Shown one piece after another: positions 17,650-27,298 of a stretch of 64,000 nt of DNA. Below the pieces are notes generated by a model that saw only the letters and a list, made by a program, of their open reading frames with translations, was not told the origin of the DNA and did no database searches. The position numbers and the translations under genes were made by a program. Where the stretch lies: NCBI GenBank assembly GCA_022797935.1, contig JAAWLO010000001.1, forward strand, positions 24,254-88,253, read 5' to 3'. The stretch comes from Oscillibacter sp. GTDB lineage: Bacteria > Bacillota > Clostridia > Oscillospirales > Oscillospiraceae. Positions within the stretch are counted from its first letter, which is position 1. Each line of letters begins with the position of its first letter.

Positions 17650-18830
17650 GCCCGGCCATCGGCGGAGAGGAAATAGTTTCCGGCAATCTGGCCATCCTGG
17701 TCATAGATATTCACCCGCATACAGGGACTGCCTTCAATCAGCACAGAGCCCTCCTGGGGCATCAGCTCATAAACATCCATGCTCTCTCCCGGCAAACCCA
17801 GGGCGGAGGGATGCAGCGCCCGGAGATCCGAGACGCTCCAACGATGGGTTCCCGACGGCGCCGTGGTTTCCGGCTTGGGATCCCGCACCTGGCCTTCCGG
17901 CATATCCAAGGTGACGGTGCAAGTGGTCCCTGTCCAGCTCAGCAGCAGGGACTGCACGCCGCCCTCCTCCGGCAGGTTTCGGGCCAGCTGGACACTGCCG
18001 GAGGCCTGTTCTTCCTCAAACACCGGCGGGTCAATCCGCAGCAGGGTTTCATCCACCACAGAGAAACCGGCGTCTGCCGTCGTCATCACAGCCGCATAGG
18101 CCGCAATCAGGTCCCGGGGATTTTGAAGGCCCTCATAGCGGTAGAGAATCTGGGGGAAATCCTCCGTCTCTTCCGCGGGAGGCGGCGCTTCCTCTTCCGT
18201 TTCTCCCTCCTGCGCTTCATCCTGCGCTTCGTCCTGCTCCCCGTCCTCCTGCTGCTCTTCTTCCGGCGGTTTTTCCGGCTCCGGAATTACCTCTTCCTGA
18301 TAGACCACCACTTCCGTACCCCACACAGGCAGAGCCACAATTTTCAGCTCATTGAGTACGTATTCCGTAGGAATCTCGATGGGGGCCTGGACCGCCTCTT
18401 TGTCTTTTCCGCCCCGCAGGAAAAAGAAGACTCCGACGCCAACCACCACTGCTGCGGCAGCCGCTCCAATCAAGATCAGTTTCTTTTTGCTCTTCTTGGG
18501 AGGGGCCTCGCCCTCCTCCAGCTCCATTTCCACCCCGCCGCCTTTGGCCGTAGCCTTTGCGGCAGCTTTGGCCATGGCTTTGGCCTTCTTCTCCTCCGCC
18601 TTCTGCGCGGCGGCTTTGGCCTTCTCCGCGGTGCGCTCCGCCTTCTTGGCCACATTTGCGGCCTTTTTTTCCGCATTTTTCGAGATCTTTTCGGCCCGTT
18701 TTTCCGCCTGCGCCGCCTGCTTCTGGGCAACTTTTTCCGCCCGTTCGCTGACCGCCTGCACCTGCTGTGCAGCCTTTGCGGCCTTGCGCTCGGCCTTTTG
18801 GATCATCTTATCTGCCTTATCCTGTTTCAA
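17583..18830 (-). CDS. Coiled-coil single-pass membrane protein of unknown function
   Basis: A 415-aa protein. Residues 1-96 are an almost pure Ala/Lys/Glu helix with AEKxAxK heptad-like repeats, probably a long cytoplasmic coiled coil. One membrane span lies at about 117-138 (KKLILIGAAAAAVVVGVGVF) with Lys before it. An acidic Pro/Glu linker (about 185-230) follows, then a ~190-residue extracytoplasmic beta-rich domain (from FPQILYRYEGLQNPRDL) with no family I recognise. It starts 48 nt after the FtsA-like gene and likely shares its transcript; that ATPase and the chemoreceptor upstream are its probable partners. The convergent overlap of 67 bp with the AAA+ gene is unusual. The layout (cytoplasmic coil, one span, outer domain) recalls PilN/PilO-type platform proteins, but no sequence link is visible. 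Confidence 0.75.
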   Translation of the reverse strand: MKQDKADKMIQKAERKAAKAAQQVQAVSERAEKVAQKQAAQAEKRAEKISKNAEKKAANVAKKAERTAEKAKAAAQKAEEKKAKAMAKAAAKATAKGGGVEMELEEGEAPPKKSKKKLILIGAAAAAVVVGVGVFFFLRGGKDKEAVQAPIEIPTEYVLNELKIVALPVWGTEVVVYQEEVIPEPEKPPEEEQQEDGEQDEAQDEAQEGETEEEAPPPAEETEDFPQILYRYEGLQNPRDLIAAYAAVMTTADAGFSVVDETLLRIDPPVFEEEQASGSVQLARNLPEEGGVQSLLLSWTGTTCTVTLDMPEGQVRDPKPETTAPSGTHRWSVSDLRALHPSALGLPGESMDVYELMPQEGSVLIEGSPCMRVNIYDQDGQIAGNYFLSADGRAYVLDVLNNRVRELELEETAIN

Positions 18831-18878
18831 CGCTTCACTCTCCTATATTTCAGCCCAAACGCCGTTCAGACGCGTTCC

Positions 18879-20825
18879 TCACCGGATGGTAATCGTATCC
18901 CGATCCCGCACCGGCTCGGTAAAGCCGCACTCCACGCCGTTCACCGTCAGATGTACCGGCCCTTCCAGCTTCTCAAAATCCACGCCGGAACGCTCCAGCA
19001 GATCCATCAGAAAATAAGGCTGGCCATTTTCCTTGGGCTGAAGCACCATGGGTTTGCCATTTAGGATAATCTCCACTTCTCGTTTGCGGATCAGCGGCTT
19101 CGGCGGGGGAACAGGGGCTGGCTTTGCCGGAACCGTAATTTCCGGCGGCGCCTCTGGGGCGGCAGAAACCGCTGGCGGCGTCTCTGGAACAGACTGCATT
19201 TCCGGTGCCGGCGGCGGAACCGCCGCCGCTGCCTTTCCGGCAGGCCCCTCCAAGGTCAGGATCACGTCCCCTGTCCGGAGAGCTGCGTCCAGCCGTCCCT
19301 CTTGGTTGTTCACCAGAACCCGGCCCCGGAAGTCCTTACCCAGCACTTCCCTCAGGGTCTTAGCCGCGTCCGCACCGCTGCGGGCAGGCTGGAAGCGGAT
19401 GCTGTCCCCGGCGTGGACCACCGTGGTAATTGCCGCCTCCTCATCATTGACCTGCAGGATCGCCGGTGCGGCCGGCTCGCCCCGGAAGACCATGTGCCGT
19501 CCATTGAGGGTGACGCTGAGATTCTTTCCGGACCGGCCCAACATATCCGCGTATGTATAGCCATTCATCAGCAGAATATCCCGCAGAGTCAGCACACCGC
19601 TGCGGAAGAGCTTGGCGGTTTCGCCGTTCAGGGTGATCACATAGCTGTCATTCAGAAGCCCCAGGGCGGCGGACACGGCAATACCCAAGGGCGTGGCCAA
19701 CTCCGGGTTATTCAGGTCCATCTCATCCGAAAAGGCGCTCTTATTGTAATTGCTCCCGGCAACCGCCACCCGCCGTTCCTCGATTCCCAGACTGGCTGCA
19801 ACCTTTTCCCGCAGTCCATCCAGTTTGCTGCCGCCGCCCGCCAAAAACAGCGCTGACGGCGGTCCGCCGTTGAGCTGAGACACCTGCGCGGCAATGGCCT
19901 CCGCCAGACGTCCCATGGGTTCCTGAATGGCCGCCCGAAGCGCGTCCTGGGAGACGGTGTTTTCCAATCCCAAAATGTCTGTATAGACCGCTTCCGGCTT
20001 CTCCCCCAGATTCCGCTTCAGCTCTTCAGCTGTCTGAAAATCCACCAGGAAGGCCCGCATCAGCGCCTCGGTGATTTCGTCTCCGGCGATGGTGGCCATG
20101 GTATAGCCTGTGACGCTGCCGTCCCGGCAGACGGCAATATCCGTCGTGCCTGCGCCGATATCCACCAACGCCAAATTCAAAAGCCGCAGTTCCGCAGGAA
20201 TGGCAGCATTCATGGCGGCAATGGGCTCCAAGGTTAAACTGGCCACCTGAAGACCCGCTGCACGCATGGCCGCATAGAGGCTCTCCACCACTTCACCGGG
20301 AAGGAAGGTTGCCACCACGTCCGCCTCTGCCAGCTTGCCGCTATGGTCCAGGAGAGAGCTGAGAGGATAATTATCCAACCGGTACTGGGCCACGGTGTAA
20401 CCCACCATGAAGAACTGCCGCCGGGCCTCTTCCTCCATCTGCAGGGACTCCTCAGCAGCGGAAAGGGCGCCGGCCTCCAGGCGGCTGATGAGCTCGGGAC
20501 CAATGGTCTTCTCCTCGCTTAAATCCAGGGAGAAGCTGCCTCCCTGGGTTCGCAGGGCCCGCCCGGCAGCTGCTACGCAGACCCGCTCCAGGCGGACGCC
20601 CAGACGCTCCTCCAGCCGTTCGGTCACTGTTCGGGCCAGTGTGCCCACCTGCTGGATATTGTCAATCTGCCCATCCAGCATGGCCCGGCTGCTGTGCTCC
20701 GCCATCTCCATGTCCAGGGCCTTGAAGCGCCCGCCGGAGGTCTTCCCCACGATACCGACCACGCTCCGTGTGCCAATATCCAGGGCGAAAATCGTGTCCC
20801 GGTCCTGTGCTCTGTATTCCGTCAT
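18879..20825 (-). CDS. FtsA-like actin-fold ATPase with C-terminal extension
   Basis: A 648-aa protein. Residues 1-~385 match the FtsA/MreB/PilM actin fold: phosphate-1 ALDIGTRSVVGIVG (13-26), phosphate-2 LVDIGAGTTDIAV (near 218-230) and the adenosine motif LFLAGGGSKLDGL (near 324). An FtsA-type 1C region (about 85-165) is present. The remaining ~260 residues look like small ubiquitin-like or copper-amine-oxidase-like units (LNGETAKLFRSG, VTLNGRHMVFRGE, IILNGKPMVLQP) joined by a Pro/Ala linker. AGGAGG precedes ATG 20825. No ftsZ is nearby and the FtsA C-terminal membrane helix was not seen, so it is probably not the divisome FtsA. It sits between a chemoreceptor and a coiled-coil membrane protein. 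Confidence 0.8.
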   Translation of the reverse strand: MTEYRAQDRDTIFALDIGTRSVVGIVGKTSGGRFKALDMEMAEHSSRAMLDGQIDNIQQVGTLARTVTERLEERLGVRLERVCVAAAGRALRTQGGSFSLDLSEEKTIGPELISRLEAGALSAAEESLQMEEEARRQFFMVGYTVAQYRLDNYPLSSLLDHSGKLAEADVVATFLPGEVVESLYAAMRAAGLQVASLTLEPIAAMNAAIPAELRLLNLALVDIGAGTTDIAVCRDGSVTGYTMATIAGDEITEALMRAFLVDFQTAEELKRNLGEKPEAVYTDILGLENTVSQDALRAAIQEPMGRLAEAIAAQVSQLNGGPPSALFLAGGGSKLDGLREKVAASLGIEERRVAVAGSNYNKSAFSDEMDLNNPELATPLGIAVSAALGLLNDSYVITLNGETAKLFRSGVLTLRDILLMNGYTYADMLGRSGKNLSVTLNGRHMVFRGEPAAPAILQVNDEEAAITTVVHAGDSIRFQPARSGADAAKTLREVLGKDFRGRVLVNNQEGRLDAALRTGDVILTLEGPAGKAAAAVPPPAPEMQSVPETPPAVSAAPEAPPEITVPAKPAPVPPPKPLIRKREVEIILNGKPMVLQPKENGQPYFLMDLLERSGVDFEKLEGPVHLTVNGVECGFTEPVRDRDTITIR

Positions 20826-20862
20826 TTCGTGCTCCTCCTATTGTCCGGTCTCGCGCAAATGA

Positions 20863-20894
20863 TGCCAGAAGGCGGCAGAAACCGCCCTCTGGCA
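20863..20894 (-). other. Stem-loop between the chemoreceptor and the FtsA-like gene
   Basis: TGCCAGA(a)GGCGG pairs with CCGCC(c)TCTGGCA around a CAGAAA loop. It is followed on the minus strand by TCATTTG only, so termination would be weak at best. Confidence 0.45.
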
Positions 20895-20995
20895 CCATGG
20901 GATTCTCTGCCAGTGCGGCAAGGCGCATGGCCCATGCCCGCTAGCTGCTTCGCACCTCGGGGAAGGATCCGCGCGATGAGATGGGACTGGCGCGC

Positions 20996-22807
20996 TTAAT
21001 ACTTGCTGAAGGGATTGGAGGCCCCAGCCTCGTAACCGCCGTCATAGCCGCCCGCGTCATAGCTCTCCGGCTCAAGGTCCACCCGGGGTGCGGCGGAAGC
21101 GGCAGAAGCGGCGGAAAACTGGCCGCCATCTTCCCGAAGGGTAAATTTGCTCATCAGGCTCTTCATAAGATTGGCCTGGCTGTTCAGCTCCTCACTGGCG
21201 GCAGCAGACTCCTCGCTGGTGGCAGAGTTGGTCTGAACCACAGAAGAAATCTGGTCAATCCCCTCGGTAACCTGAGAGATGGCCTCGGACTCGGACTCCA
21301 CGGCCCGGGTGATCTCCTGAATGGCCTCCATGGACAGTTTGGTGGCTTCCACAGTCTTGCTCAGAGAGTCGGACACCTTCTTGACGATGTCGCCGCCCTC
21401 CTGAACCGAATCAATGGAACGGTCGATCAATTCCTTGGTCGCCTTGGCAGCCTGGTCAGACTTGGTGGCCAGATTCCGCACCTCGTCCGCAACCACGGCG
21501 AAGCCCTTACCGGCGCTGCCCGCCCGGGCAGCCTCCACGGCGGCATTCAGAGCCAGAATATTGGTCTGGAAGGCAATGTTCTCGATCGTCGCAATAATCT
21601 TACTGATCTCCTGCGAAGAGACGGAAATCTTCTCCATGGCCTTGACCATTTCATCCATGTAGTCGGCGCTCTCCCGCACCCGGACATCGGACTTCTGGGA
21701 ATGTTCCATAGCGCTCTCGCTGCGCTGGGCGTTCTTCTGAGAGTTCTGGGAGATGTCGGCAATGGTGGCGGAGAGCTCTTCCACAGCGCTGGCCTGCTCC
21801 GTAGCACCCTGAGCCAGAGCTTGGGCACCGGTGGAAACCTGCTCCGCTCCGGCAGAAACCTGCTCGGCACTGAGGCTGATCTGAGCCAGCGTATCGCTGA
21901 GGTTGCGGTTGATGACGCGAATGGAGCTCAGCAGGGAGCTCAGCGCACCCACATACAGCTTCTCTTCATGAGACCGGCAATTAAAGTTTCCGCTGCCCAT
22001 CTCATCCAGAAGGCGGCAGGTATCACCGATGACACCGGTAAGCACCGTCTGGCTGGTCCGCAGGGCTTTGCACATATCTCCAATCTCGTTGGAGCTCTCA
22101 AATTCTACGTCAATATTGAGGTTGCCCTCGCTGAAGCCGATCAGGGCCTTATGGACCTGCCGCAGAGGTGTGAGGATATTCTTCATGATCTTCAGGTTCA
22201 GCGCGATGACGTAAATAGTCGCCAGAAGCAGCACTGCAACAATAATCACGATGGTCCAGAACACCATCCGCTCCTGACTTTCCACAGTCTTATTCATCTG
22301 ATTGGTCAGAGCGTCATCAATGCTTTGCGCAGAAGAGGCCATCGCATTCAGGCGCGGCGTGCAGTCATTGATGATCAGACTCACAGCCTCCTGTCCCCGG
22401 CCAGCATTTACAGCCGCAATGATAGGGGGAACTTCATTCTTCCAATCGTTGACTGCCTGAATATACTCGTTAATCTGATTATCCTTCAGAGGATTGAGCT
22501 CCTGAAGTTCTGCCAGGTCTGCCTCCAGAATAGCCACAACCTCGTTGACCCGTGCCTCCAGGGCGCTGTTATTGGAAGATCCTGTCTGCAGTGCCATATC
22601 CCGCACGTTCCGTGCGCCGATGTTGGCATACATCCGGCATTCGGTAATCAGCTGGCTGGCCCGGACCTCTTCATTGATGATCCGGCGATACTGGTTGCTC
22701 TGAGAGCTCAGGGTAAACAGGGTAAACACTGTGATGATCACTGAGACAACAATGGTCGTGCCGAAGCCCAGCGCCAAACTCTTTCTGAGTTTCATGTTCT
22801 TGAGCAT
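20996..22807 (-). CDS. Methyl-accepting chemotaxis protein
   Basis: Transmembrane chemoreceptor, 603 aa. TM1 lies at about 9-32, a four-helix-bundle-type ligand domain at about 33-182, TM2 at about 183-207 ([20 protein letters not shown]) and HAMP at about 208-260. The signalling domain has the conserved tip [19 protein letters not shown] (near 410-430) followed by [13 protein letters not shown]. The C-terminus ends in Gly/Tyr-rich ASNPFSKY with no CheR-tethering pentapeptide. I chose ATG 22807 because AGAGGAGG is correctly placed; the longer frame (from 22834) would swallow that site. The 172-nt upstream gap should hold its promoter. It may be co-transcribed with the FtsA-like and coiled-coil genes that follow. 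Confidence 0.95.
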   Translation of the reverse strand: MLKNMKLRKSLALGFGTTIVVSVIITVFTLFTLSSQSNQYRRIINEEVRASQLITECRMYANIGARNVRDMALQTGSSNNSALEARVNEVVAILEADLAELQELNPLKDNQINEYIQAVNDWKNEVPPIIAAVNAGRGQEAVSLIINDCTPRLNAMASSAQSIDDALTNQMNKTVESQERMVFWTIVIIVAVLLLATIYVIALNLKIMKNILTPLRQVHKALIGFSEGNLNIDVEFESSNEIGDMCKALRTSQTVLTGVIGDTCRLLDEMGSGNFNCRSHEEKLYVGALSSLLSSIRVINRNLSDTLAQISLSAEQVSAGAEQVSTGAQALAQGATEQASAVEELSATIADISQNSQKNAQRSESAMEHSQKSDVRVRESADYMDEMVKAMEKISVSSQEISKIIATIENIAFQTNILALNAAVEAARAGSAGKGFAVVADEVRNLATKSDQAAKATKELIDRSIDSVQEGGDIVKKVSDSLSKTVEATKLSMEAIQEITRAVESESEAISQVTEGIDQISSVVQTNSATSEESAAASEELNSQANLMKSLMSKFTLREDGGQFSAASAASAAPRVDLEPESYDAGGYDGGYEAGASNPFSKY

Positions 22808-22979
22808 ATTCGCTCCTCCTCTTTCTTGTTTCACTGAATTTTTGAATCTATATCACCATCGGCTCCGCAATTCCAAATCGGGATCCTCTGCCATCGAATC
22901 TGCGTTTCTTTCCTTTTTCCGCTTTAACCGCAGCGGCGGATACAGGAAGTGACACACTCGCTAGCTATGAAAACAGATT

Positions 22980-23717
22980 TTAAATTACGTCGCCGTACCT
23001 TCCCTTCTTGACATCACCGAAAACCTTTCCGTCCACCAGTGTCACCACTCTGCGGCGCAGAATGTTGACATAGCGGCTGGCGTGGGTCGCCATTATCACG
23101 GTTGTGCCCAGCCGGTTGACCTCCATCAGCAGCTGGAACATATCCCAGATGTTGTCATCGTCCAGGTTGGCAGTAATTTCGTCCAGAACCAGAATGGGGG
23201 GACTGTTGATGAGGGCCCGGGCCAGTTCCACCCGGCGGCACTCTCCCACAGACATCTCTACGGGGTACTTCTTCTCCGATCCCCGCATCCCCACCAGGCC
23301 CAATACCTTTGCTACCCGCATAGCCACATGCTTATTGCTCTCAAAACGCCGGCGGCCTACCTGCGCGGCTACCCAGAGATTTTCCTCCACCGTCATCTTG
23401 CGAATCAAGCTGTGCTCCTGCTGAACCTTGCCGAAGAGGATGGCCATGCGGTTGTGGCTCCAGGGAATGAGTTTGGACAAATCCTTTTTATCCAGACAGA
23501 CCATGCCTTTGTCCGGCCGGGCCTTTCCGGAGATCAAATCCAGCAGCGTACTTTTTCCGGCGCCGCTGCTGCCGATAATAAAGACAAACTCCCCCTGTTT
23601 GATGGTCAGGTCAATATCCTGTACGCCGATTTCGAAGCGTTTGCCCTTGTGCTCCTTCCGCTGCCGCCGGTCGTATTTATAAAGCTTTGTTACATTTTCC
23701 AGCGTAATCGTGGGCAT
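22980..23717 (-). CDS. FtsE-like ABC transporter ATP-binding protein (no partner permease)
   Basis: A 245-aa ABC ATPase: Walker A GSSGAGKST (49-57), Q-loop near Q99/Q100, signature SVGEC (156-160) in place of LSGGQ, Walker B ILVLDE (175-180) and H-loop H212 in MATHASRYV. Overall layout and the ATHASRYVNILRRRVVTLVDG ending resemble FtsE. A basic insert (KYDRRQRKEHKGKRFEI, about 14-30) is unusual. AGGAGG lies 9 nt before ATG 23717. No ftsX or other permease flanks it; upstream are the chaperone, fliS and fliD, and downstream is a chemoreceptor. It may act with a permease encoded elsewhere, or in a wall-remodelling step of flagellar assembly; neither can be shown here. Confidence 0.8.
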   Translation of the reverse strand: MPTITLENVTKLYKYDRRQRKEHKGKRFEIGVQDIDLTIKQGEFVFIIGSSGAGKSTLLDLISGKARPDKGMVCLDKKDLSKLIPWSHNRMAILFGKVQQEHSLIRKMTVEENLWVAAQVGRRRFESNKHVAMRVAKVLGLVGMRGSEKKYPVEMSVGECRRVELARALINSPPILVLDEITANLDDDNIWDMFQLLMEVNRLGTTVIMATHASRYVNILRRRVVTLVDGKVFGDVKKGRYGDVI

Positions 23718-23800
23718 AGGACCCTGCCTCCTGCATCGCTCTCCGCCTGTATTTGTGCGCGAAGGCGGAACCCCGGTCAAATTGGCCGGGGTTCCGGCAT

Positions 23801-24187
23801 TTACTGATATATCGATTTTTCTCGGGTCAGTTTCCGGTTCACGATCCGATCCAATTCTACCACCTGTTTCAAAATCCGCCCATTCAGGCTCACCTGCTCC
23901 GCAAGGGCGCGTTCCTCCTCCGCCTCTGCCGCAGCGCCCTTCAGAAGGCCCGCAAGTCGGGCGCCGTCCTCAGCGGAAAGCGCTCTTTGCTGCTGTTCCA
24001 AGGCCCGCTGGGCCTGGGCAAGGCGGTCAACCGGCTCCTGCCTCATAGCGACCAGCATCCGAATGGAGACTTCGTCATTGCGGTCTACCGCGTCCGCCAG
24101 CTGCCGGGTCAAATCCAGCGACTCATTCAGCGCGGTGTAGATTTTTTTCAGCTGGACATGGGCGTCCAGCAGTGCCGGCGCTTCCAT
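23801..24187 (-). CDS. Putative FliT/FlgN-like flagellar export chaperone
   Basis: A 128-aa, almost entirely helical small protein placed directly after fliS (8 nt gap) at the end of fliD-fliS. This is the position of the FliT chaperone of FliD in many bacteria, and FlgN-like proteins have the same two-helix pattern. Sequence motifs are weak: an LTRQLADAVDRND loop, MRQEPVDRLAQAQRALEQQQ and the closing NGRILKQVVELDRIVNRKL. ATG 24187 is favoured over GTG 24193 because GAGG lies 5 nt upstream. The chaperone role is inference from size, helicity and context. Confidence 0.6.
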   Translation of the reverse strand: MEAPALLDAHVQLKKIYTALNESLDLTRQLADAVDRNDEVSIRMLVAMRQEPVDRLAQAQRALEQQQRALSAEDGARLAGLLKGAAAEAEEERALAEQVSLNGRILKQVVELDRIVNRKLTREKSIYQ

Positions 24188-24195
24188 AACCACCT

Positions 24196-24573
24196 CTACT
24201 TCCCAAAGTCTCCGCTCTTCTGGGCCTGACGGAAGGCATCCCGCAGCTCACCCACCATAGACTTCACGGGAGTAAGCACCTCTTTCCGCCGGCCGATTTT
24301 CACCCGTCCAAGCTCATATGTGAAATACTCATACAGCTGAGCCAGATTCTTGCTGATGGGATATTGCCGGTCCAAGGTCCCGTCCAGATAGGCAATGATG
24401 TCGACAGCCCGTTGAACAGAGGCTTCAAAAACGGGGTAATCCTGCTTATCCAGCATGATTTCCGCCTGGGAGAGGCGCTTATACAGCTCATCATAAAGCA
24501 GCAGCAGCAGCTCCCCCTGGGTCATGGTATTGATACTTTGCTGTTTATATTGTTGGAAGCCCTTCATATCCAT
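24196..24573 (-). CDS. fliS: Flagellin-specific chaperone FliS
   Basis: Cytoplasmic chaperone that binds the flagellin C-terminus and prevents early polymerisation. The 125 aa match the FliS family in length and pattern: the QYKQQSINTMTQGELLLLLYDELYKRL start, FEASVQRAVDIIAYLDGTLD, and YEYFTYELGRVKIGRRKEVLTPV. The flagellin gene itself is not in the window. It lies 24 nt after fliD, the usual pairing, so the two are almost certainly co-transcribed from the putative flagellar-sigma promoter upstream of fliD. Confidence 0.94.
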   Translation of the reverse strand: MDMKGFQQYKQQSINTMTQGELLLLLYDELYKRLSQAEIMLDKQDYPVFEASVQRAVDIIAYLDGTLDRQYPISKNLAQLYEYFTYELGRVKIGRRKEVLTPVKSMVGELRDAFRQAQKSGDFGK

Positions 24574-24597
24574 TGCCTGTGGATCACCGCCTTTTTA

Positions 24598-27198
24598 TCA
24601 ACCACCCATCAACTGGGCAAAATAGGAGCTCTGAGAGTTCATCTGAGCAATCAGCTGCTCCAACCGCGAGAACTGGCCGGTATAGTAGTCCACCTTATCG
24701 GACATCTTATCCTGCCACTTTTCGATCTCCGTGTCAATACTGTTCAGCTGCTTTTGAATGAGGTTGTTATACATCGTGGAAGCCGCCAAAGGCGAGCCGG
24801 CCTTCTCCACCAAAATACCCTTGCCGCCGGTGGTCTTGCCGTACATGTCCAGAGGCACCTTCAGGGCCTGCATCAGACCGTCGCTGTCCGCGCCGCTCTC
24901 TGCGCTCTTGGAGAAGATGTCCCGCACCCGGTCGGGATCGCTGTCCAGGGTTTCCCGGAGCTTCTTCTCATTAAAGCTCAGAGTGGACAGGCCGTTGGAG
25001 TAGTTGACGGTAATGCCGGCAGCCTCCAGATCCGCGCCGTTCTCACCGGCCATGGAAATCGCCTTGTTGATGCGGCTGTAGAGGGTCCGCAGGTCATTGT
25101 CGCCAAAGAGGATGCCCTGTTTGGCATTTTCCTCCCAACGCTCAATGGTACTGTCGGACATTCCCTCCTTGTCCTCATCGGTCAGGGGTTCGTAGTACTT
25201 GCCATTGGACTGCTGGGGAGGCAGAGTGGAATAGGCGTTTTTAATCTCCGTAGCCATGGCGTTGAAGTCCTCCACCATGGAGCGGATGGCATCCACAATC
25301 TTATCGGAGTCCGAGCTGGTCTCGAAGGTAACCGCCTCCGTGTCCACCTTGTTATAGCCTGTGACATTGCCGTCGGCGTCCTTCACGGCCTCATAGCCGA
25401 AGGTACCCTTGAGATTCACAGTCAGCCCGTCAAAATCCACGCTGTTGCTGGACCGGGTCAGCTCCATCTCCTCGCCGCCGTTGATGCTGACGCTGAAGAT
25501 GGCGTCCTTTCCGGCCTCCAGTTCGCCGCCGCCAAAGAGGGCGTTCGCCAGAGAGCCTTCCTCACCGAAGTCAATCGTCTCCGCCGCGCCGGTCTCCCGG
25601 GCGGTAAAGACCATCTCGTTGGTGGTCTTGGAGTAACTGGCGTTGACGCCGGAATCCTTCTTGCTGTTAATGTTGTTGATGACCGTGGCCAGAGCGGTAT
25701 CCTCCGTATACTGTCCAATCTCCACACCATTCATTTTGAAGGAATAGAGGGTCTTGCCTTCATAGCCGGTGATCTCGCCCTTTTCGTTTTTGATGGCCTT
25801 TTCTTTCACGATCCGGCCCTGGTCGTCCCGCACAGCCATGTCATCCGTCAGGTCCACCAAATCCTTAAGGGTCTGGCTGGTCTTGAGATAGCTGGTAAGG
25901 GTGTTGTCCTCGCCAAAGCCCATAGCCCAGGCCTTGTCAGACGTGATGGTAAAGCTGGAACCCTTCTGTCCGGCCTCAAACTTCAGCTGAAGACCATCGC
26001 CGTTGGCGCTGGTGGCGGCGTCGCCGACCTTCAGCTTGCTGGTGCCGTCCGACAGCTTTCCGAAGGCCTTATCGACCTTTTCCTGAAGGGCAGCCAGGAA
26101 GGCCTGGTCACGCAGTTCCCGGTTCTCGGGATTGCTGATATCCTCGCCGTTCTTGATCTTCTCTTTCAGTGCGTCGTAATACTTGTTCGGCGTACCGTCC
26201 AGATTCTTGTTGCTGAGCTTCTCAATAATCTCATCAACGGTAGGCAGCTCAATGTTCTTGGTCACACCGTCCAAGGTAATTTTCAGAGGAGACCCGGACA
26301 GGTACTCATAGGTATTCACAGACTTTTTCAGCGTCTCCGCCGTGATTCTGCCATGCTCCTTGGAGCCGGTGAGGGACTTGACATCCTCGCCGGGCTTCTG
26401 GCCCATAAGAAGATTTTCCTTCACACTGTCGCTGGCACTGCTGACAAAAACGCCGTTCTTCTTCGGGTCCGCAAATCCAATGACTCCGCCGTTGGCCTTG
26501 GCCTGGATGACGTTTTCCAGCAGCTCATCGCCGGTGTAAGTCTTGTCGCCAATGGTGACCGTCTGCTCCTTCAGCTGCTTATTGATTTCCTCCGCCAGCT
26601 CGGAGGCATCGTTAAAGACTTTGGACTCGTCGAAATTTATGGTGAGATAGCTCCGGGCATCCGAGCCGCCATAGGCCAGCGTCAGGCTGCCGTTCAGCGT
26701 GCTGATATCCATGTTTCCGCCCATCTCAAAAGCGGAACCCGCAGCGGCGGAGGCAAACCCGTTGTCAGAGACACCGTTATTTTTGCCGATCAGGCTGCCG
26801 CTGACGGAGTACCGGGAGGCGGTAGCCAGCTGCTTGATCCGGTTGATCTCCACATTGCTGGTGCCCCGGCCGCTGGCGGTAATCTTTCCAGCGTTCTCAC
26901 CCTTTGCGATGGTCCGCACCGCCTGATCAAAGAAACTGGTGGACATCAGGTTGGTGGCGGAATTATAAGAGGTGTACTTGTCGGTAAAGCTGGCCATTTT
27001 ATTGATAATGCTGCGGTAAGCATCCTGCTGCCACTCCGTTTTTGTACGCTTCTGCTGGAGTTTGCTGATCTTATTTTTGTAGCTGGCAACTACATTTTCG
27101 ATCATGGACTCCGTATCCATGCCGCTGGCAAGGCCGCTGATTACATTTCTGTTGCCATAAATGCTGTTAGAACTTCCAACACTGCTAATCGATGGCAT
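24598..27198 (-). CDS. fliD: Flagellar filament cap protein FliD (large, 866 aa)
   Basis: Caps the filament tip and helps flagellin polymerise. The FliD N-terminal domain is clear (NVISGLASGMDTESMIENVV, then KISKLQQKRTKTEWQQDAYR), as is the C-terminal domain (QALKVPLDMYGKTTGGKGIL; QKQLNSIDTEIEKWQDKMSD; FSRLEQLIAQMNSQSSYFAQ). At 866 aa it exceeds the common 450-700-aa range; the extra length lies in the central surface-exposed region (about 250-640), which contains Gly/Asp/Thr-rich segments. It carries no signal peptide, as expected for type III export. It is the first gene of the fliD-fliS-chaperone run and is divergent from the ParA gene. Confidence 0.95.
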   Translation of the reverse strand: MPSISSVGSSNSIYGNRNVISGLASGMDTESMIENVVASYKNKISKLQQKRTKTEWQQDAYRSIINKMASFTDKYTSYNSATNLMSTSFFDQAVRTIAKGENAGKITASGRGTSNVEINRIKQLATASRYSVSGSLIGKNNGVSDNGFASAAAGSAFEMGGNMDISTLNGSLTLAYGGSDARSYLTINFDESKVFNDASELAEEINKQLKEQTVTIGDKTYTGDELLENVIQAKANGGVIGFADPKKNGVFVSSASDSVKENLLMGQKPGEDVKSLTGSKEHGRITAETLKKSVNTYEYLSGSPLKITLDGVTKNIELPTVDEIIEKLSNKNLDGTPNKYYDALKEKIKNGEDISNPENRELRDQAFLAALQEKVDKAFGKLSDGTSKLKVGDAATSANGDGLQLKFEAGQKGSSFTITSDKAWAMGFGEDNTLTSYLKTSQTLKDLVDLTDDMAVRDDQGRIVKEKAIKNEKGEITGYEGKTLYSFKMNGVEIGQYTEDTALATVINNINSKKDSGVNASYSKTTNEMVFTARETGAAETIDFGEEGSLANALFGGGELEAGKDAIFSVSINGGEEMELTRSSNSVDFDGLTVNLKGTFGYEAVKDADGNVTGYNKVDTEAVTFETSSDSDKIVDAIRSMVEDFNAMATEIKNAYSTLPPQQSNGKYYEPLTDEDKEGMSDSTIERWEENAKQGILFGDNDLRTLYSRINKAISMAGENGADLEAAGITVNYSNGLSTLSFNEKKLRETLDSDPDRVRDIFSKSAESGADSDGLMQALKVPLDMYGKTTGGKGILVEKAGSPLAASTMYNNLIQKQLNSIDTEIEKWQDKMSDKVDYYTGQFSRLEQLIAQMNSQSSYFAQLMGG

Positions 27199-27298
27199 AA
27201 AACTCGACTCCCTTCATAAAACGCTGGCGCCCACTTCCGGCCGCGCCGGACCTGGGCAAACGAAATCAGATTTTTTTTGATATTCCTCTATGCTTTTT

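Noticed and set aside
22808..22979. GCCGATGG on the minus strand as a flagellar-sigma promoter of the first chemoreceptor
   Set aside because: No CTTATTTTT- or TAAA-like block at the right distance, so the match is too weak.
24364..27219. Long plus-strand open frame opposite fliD and fliS
   Set aside because: Antisense shadow; FliD and FliS motifs are unambiguous on the minus strand.
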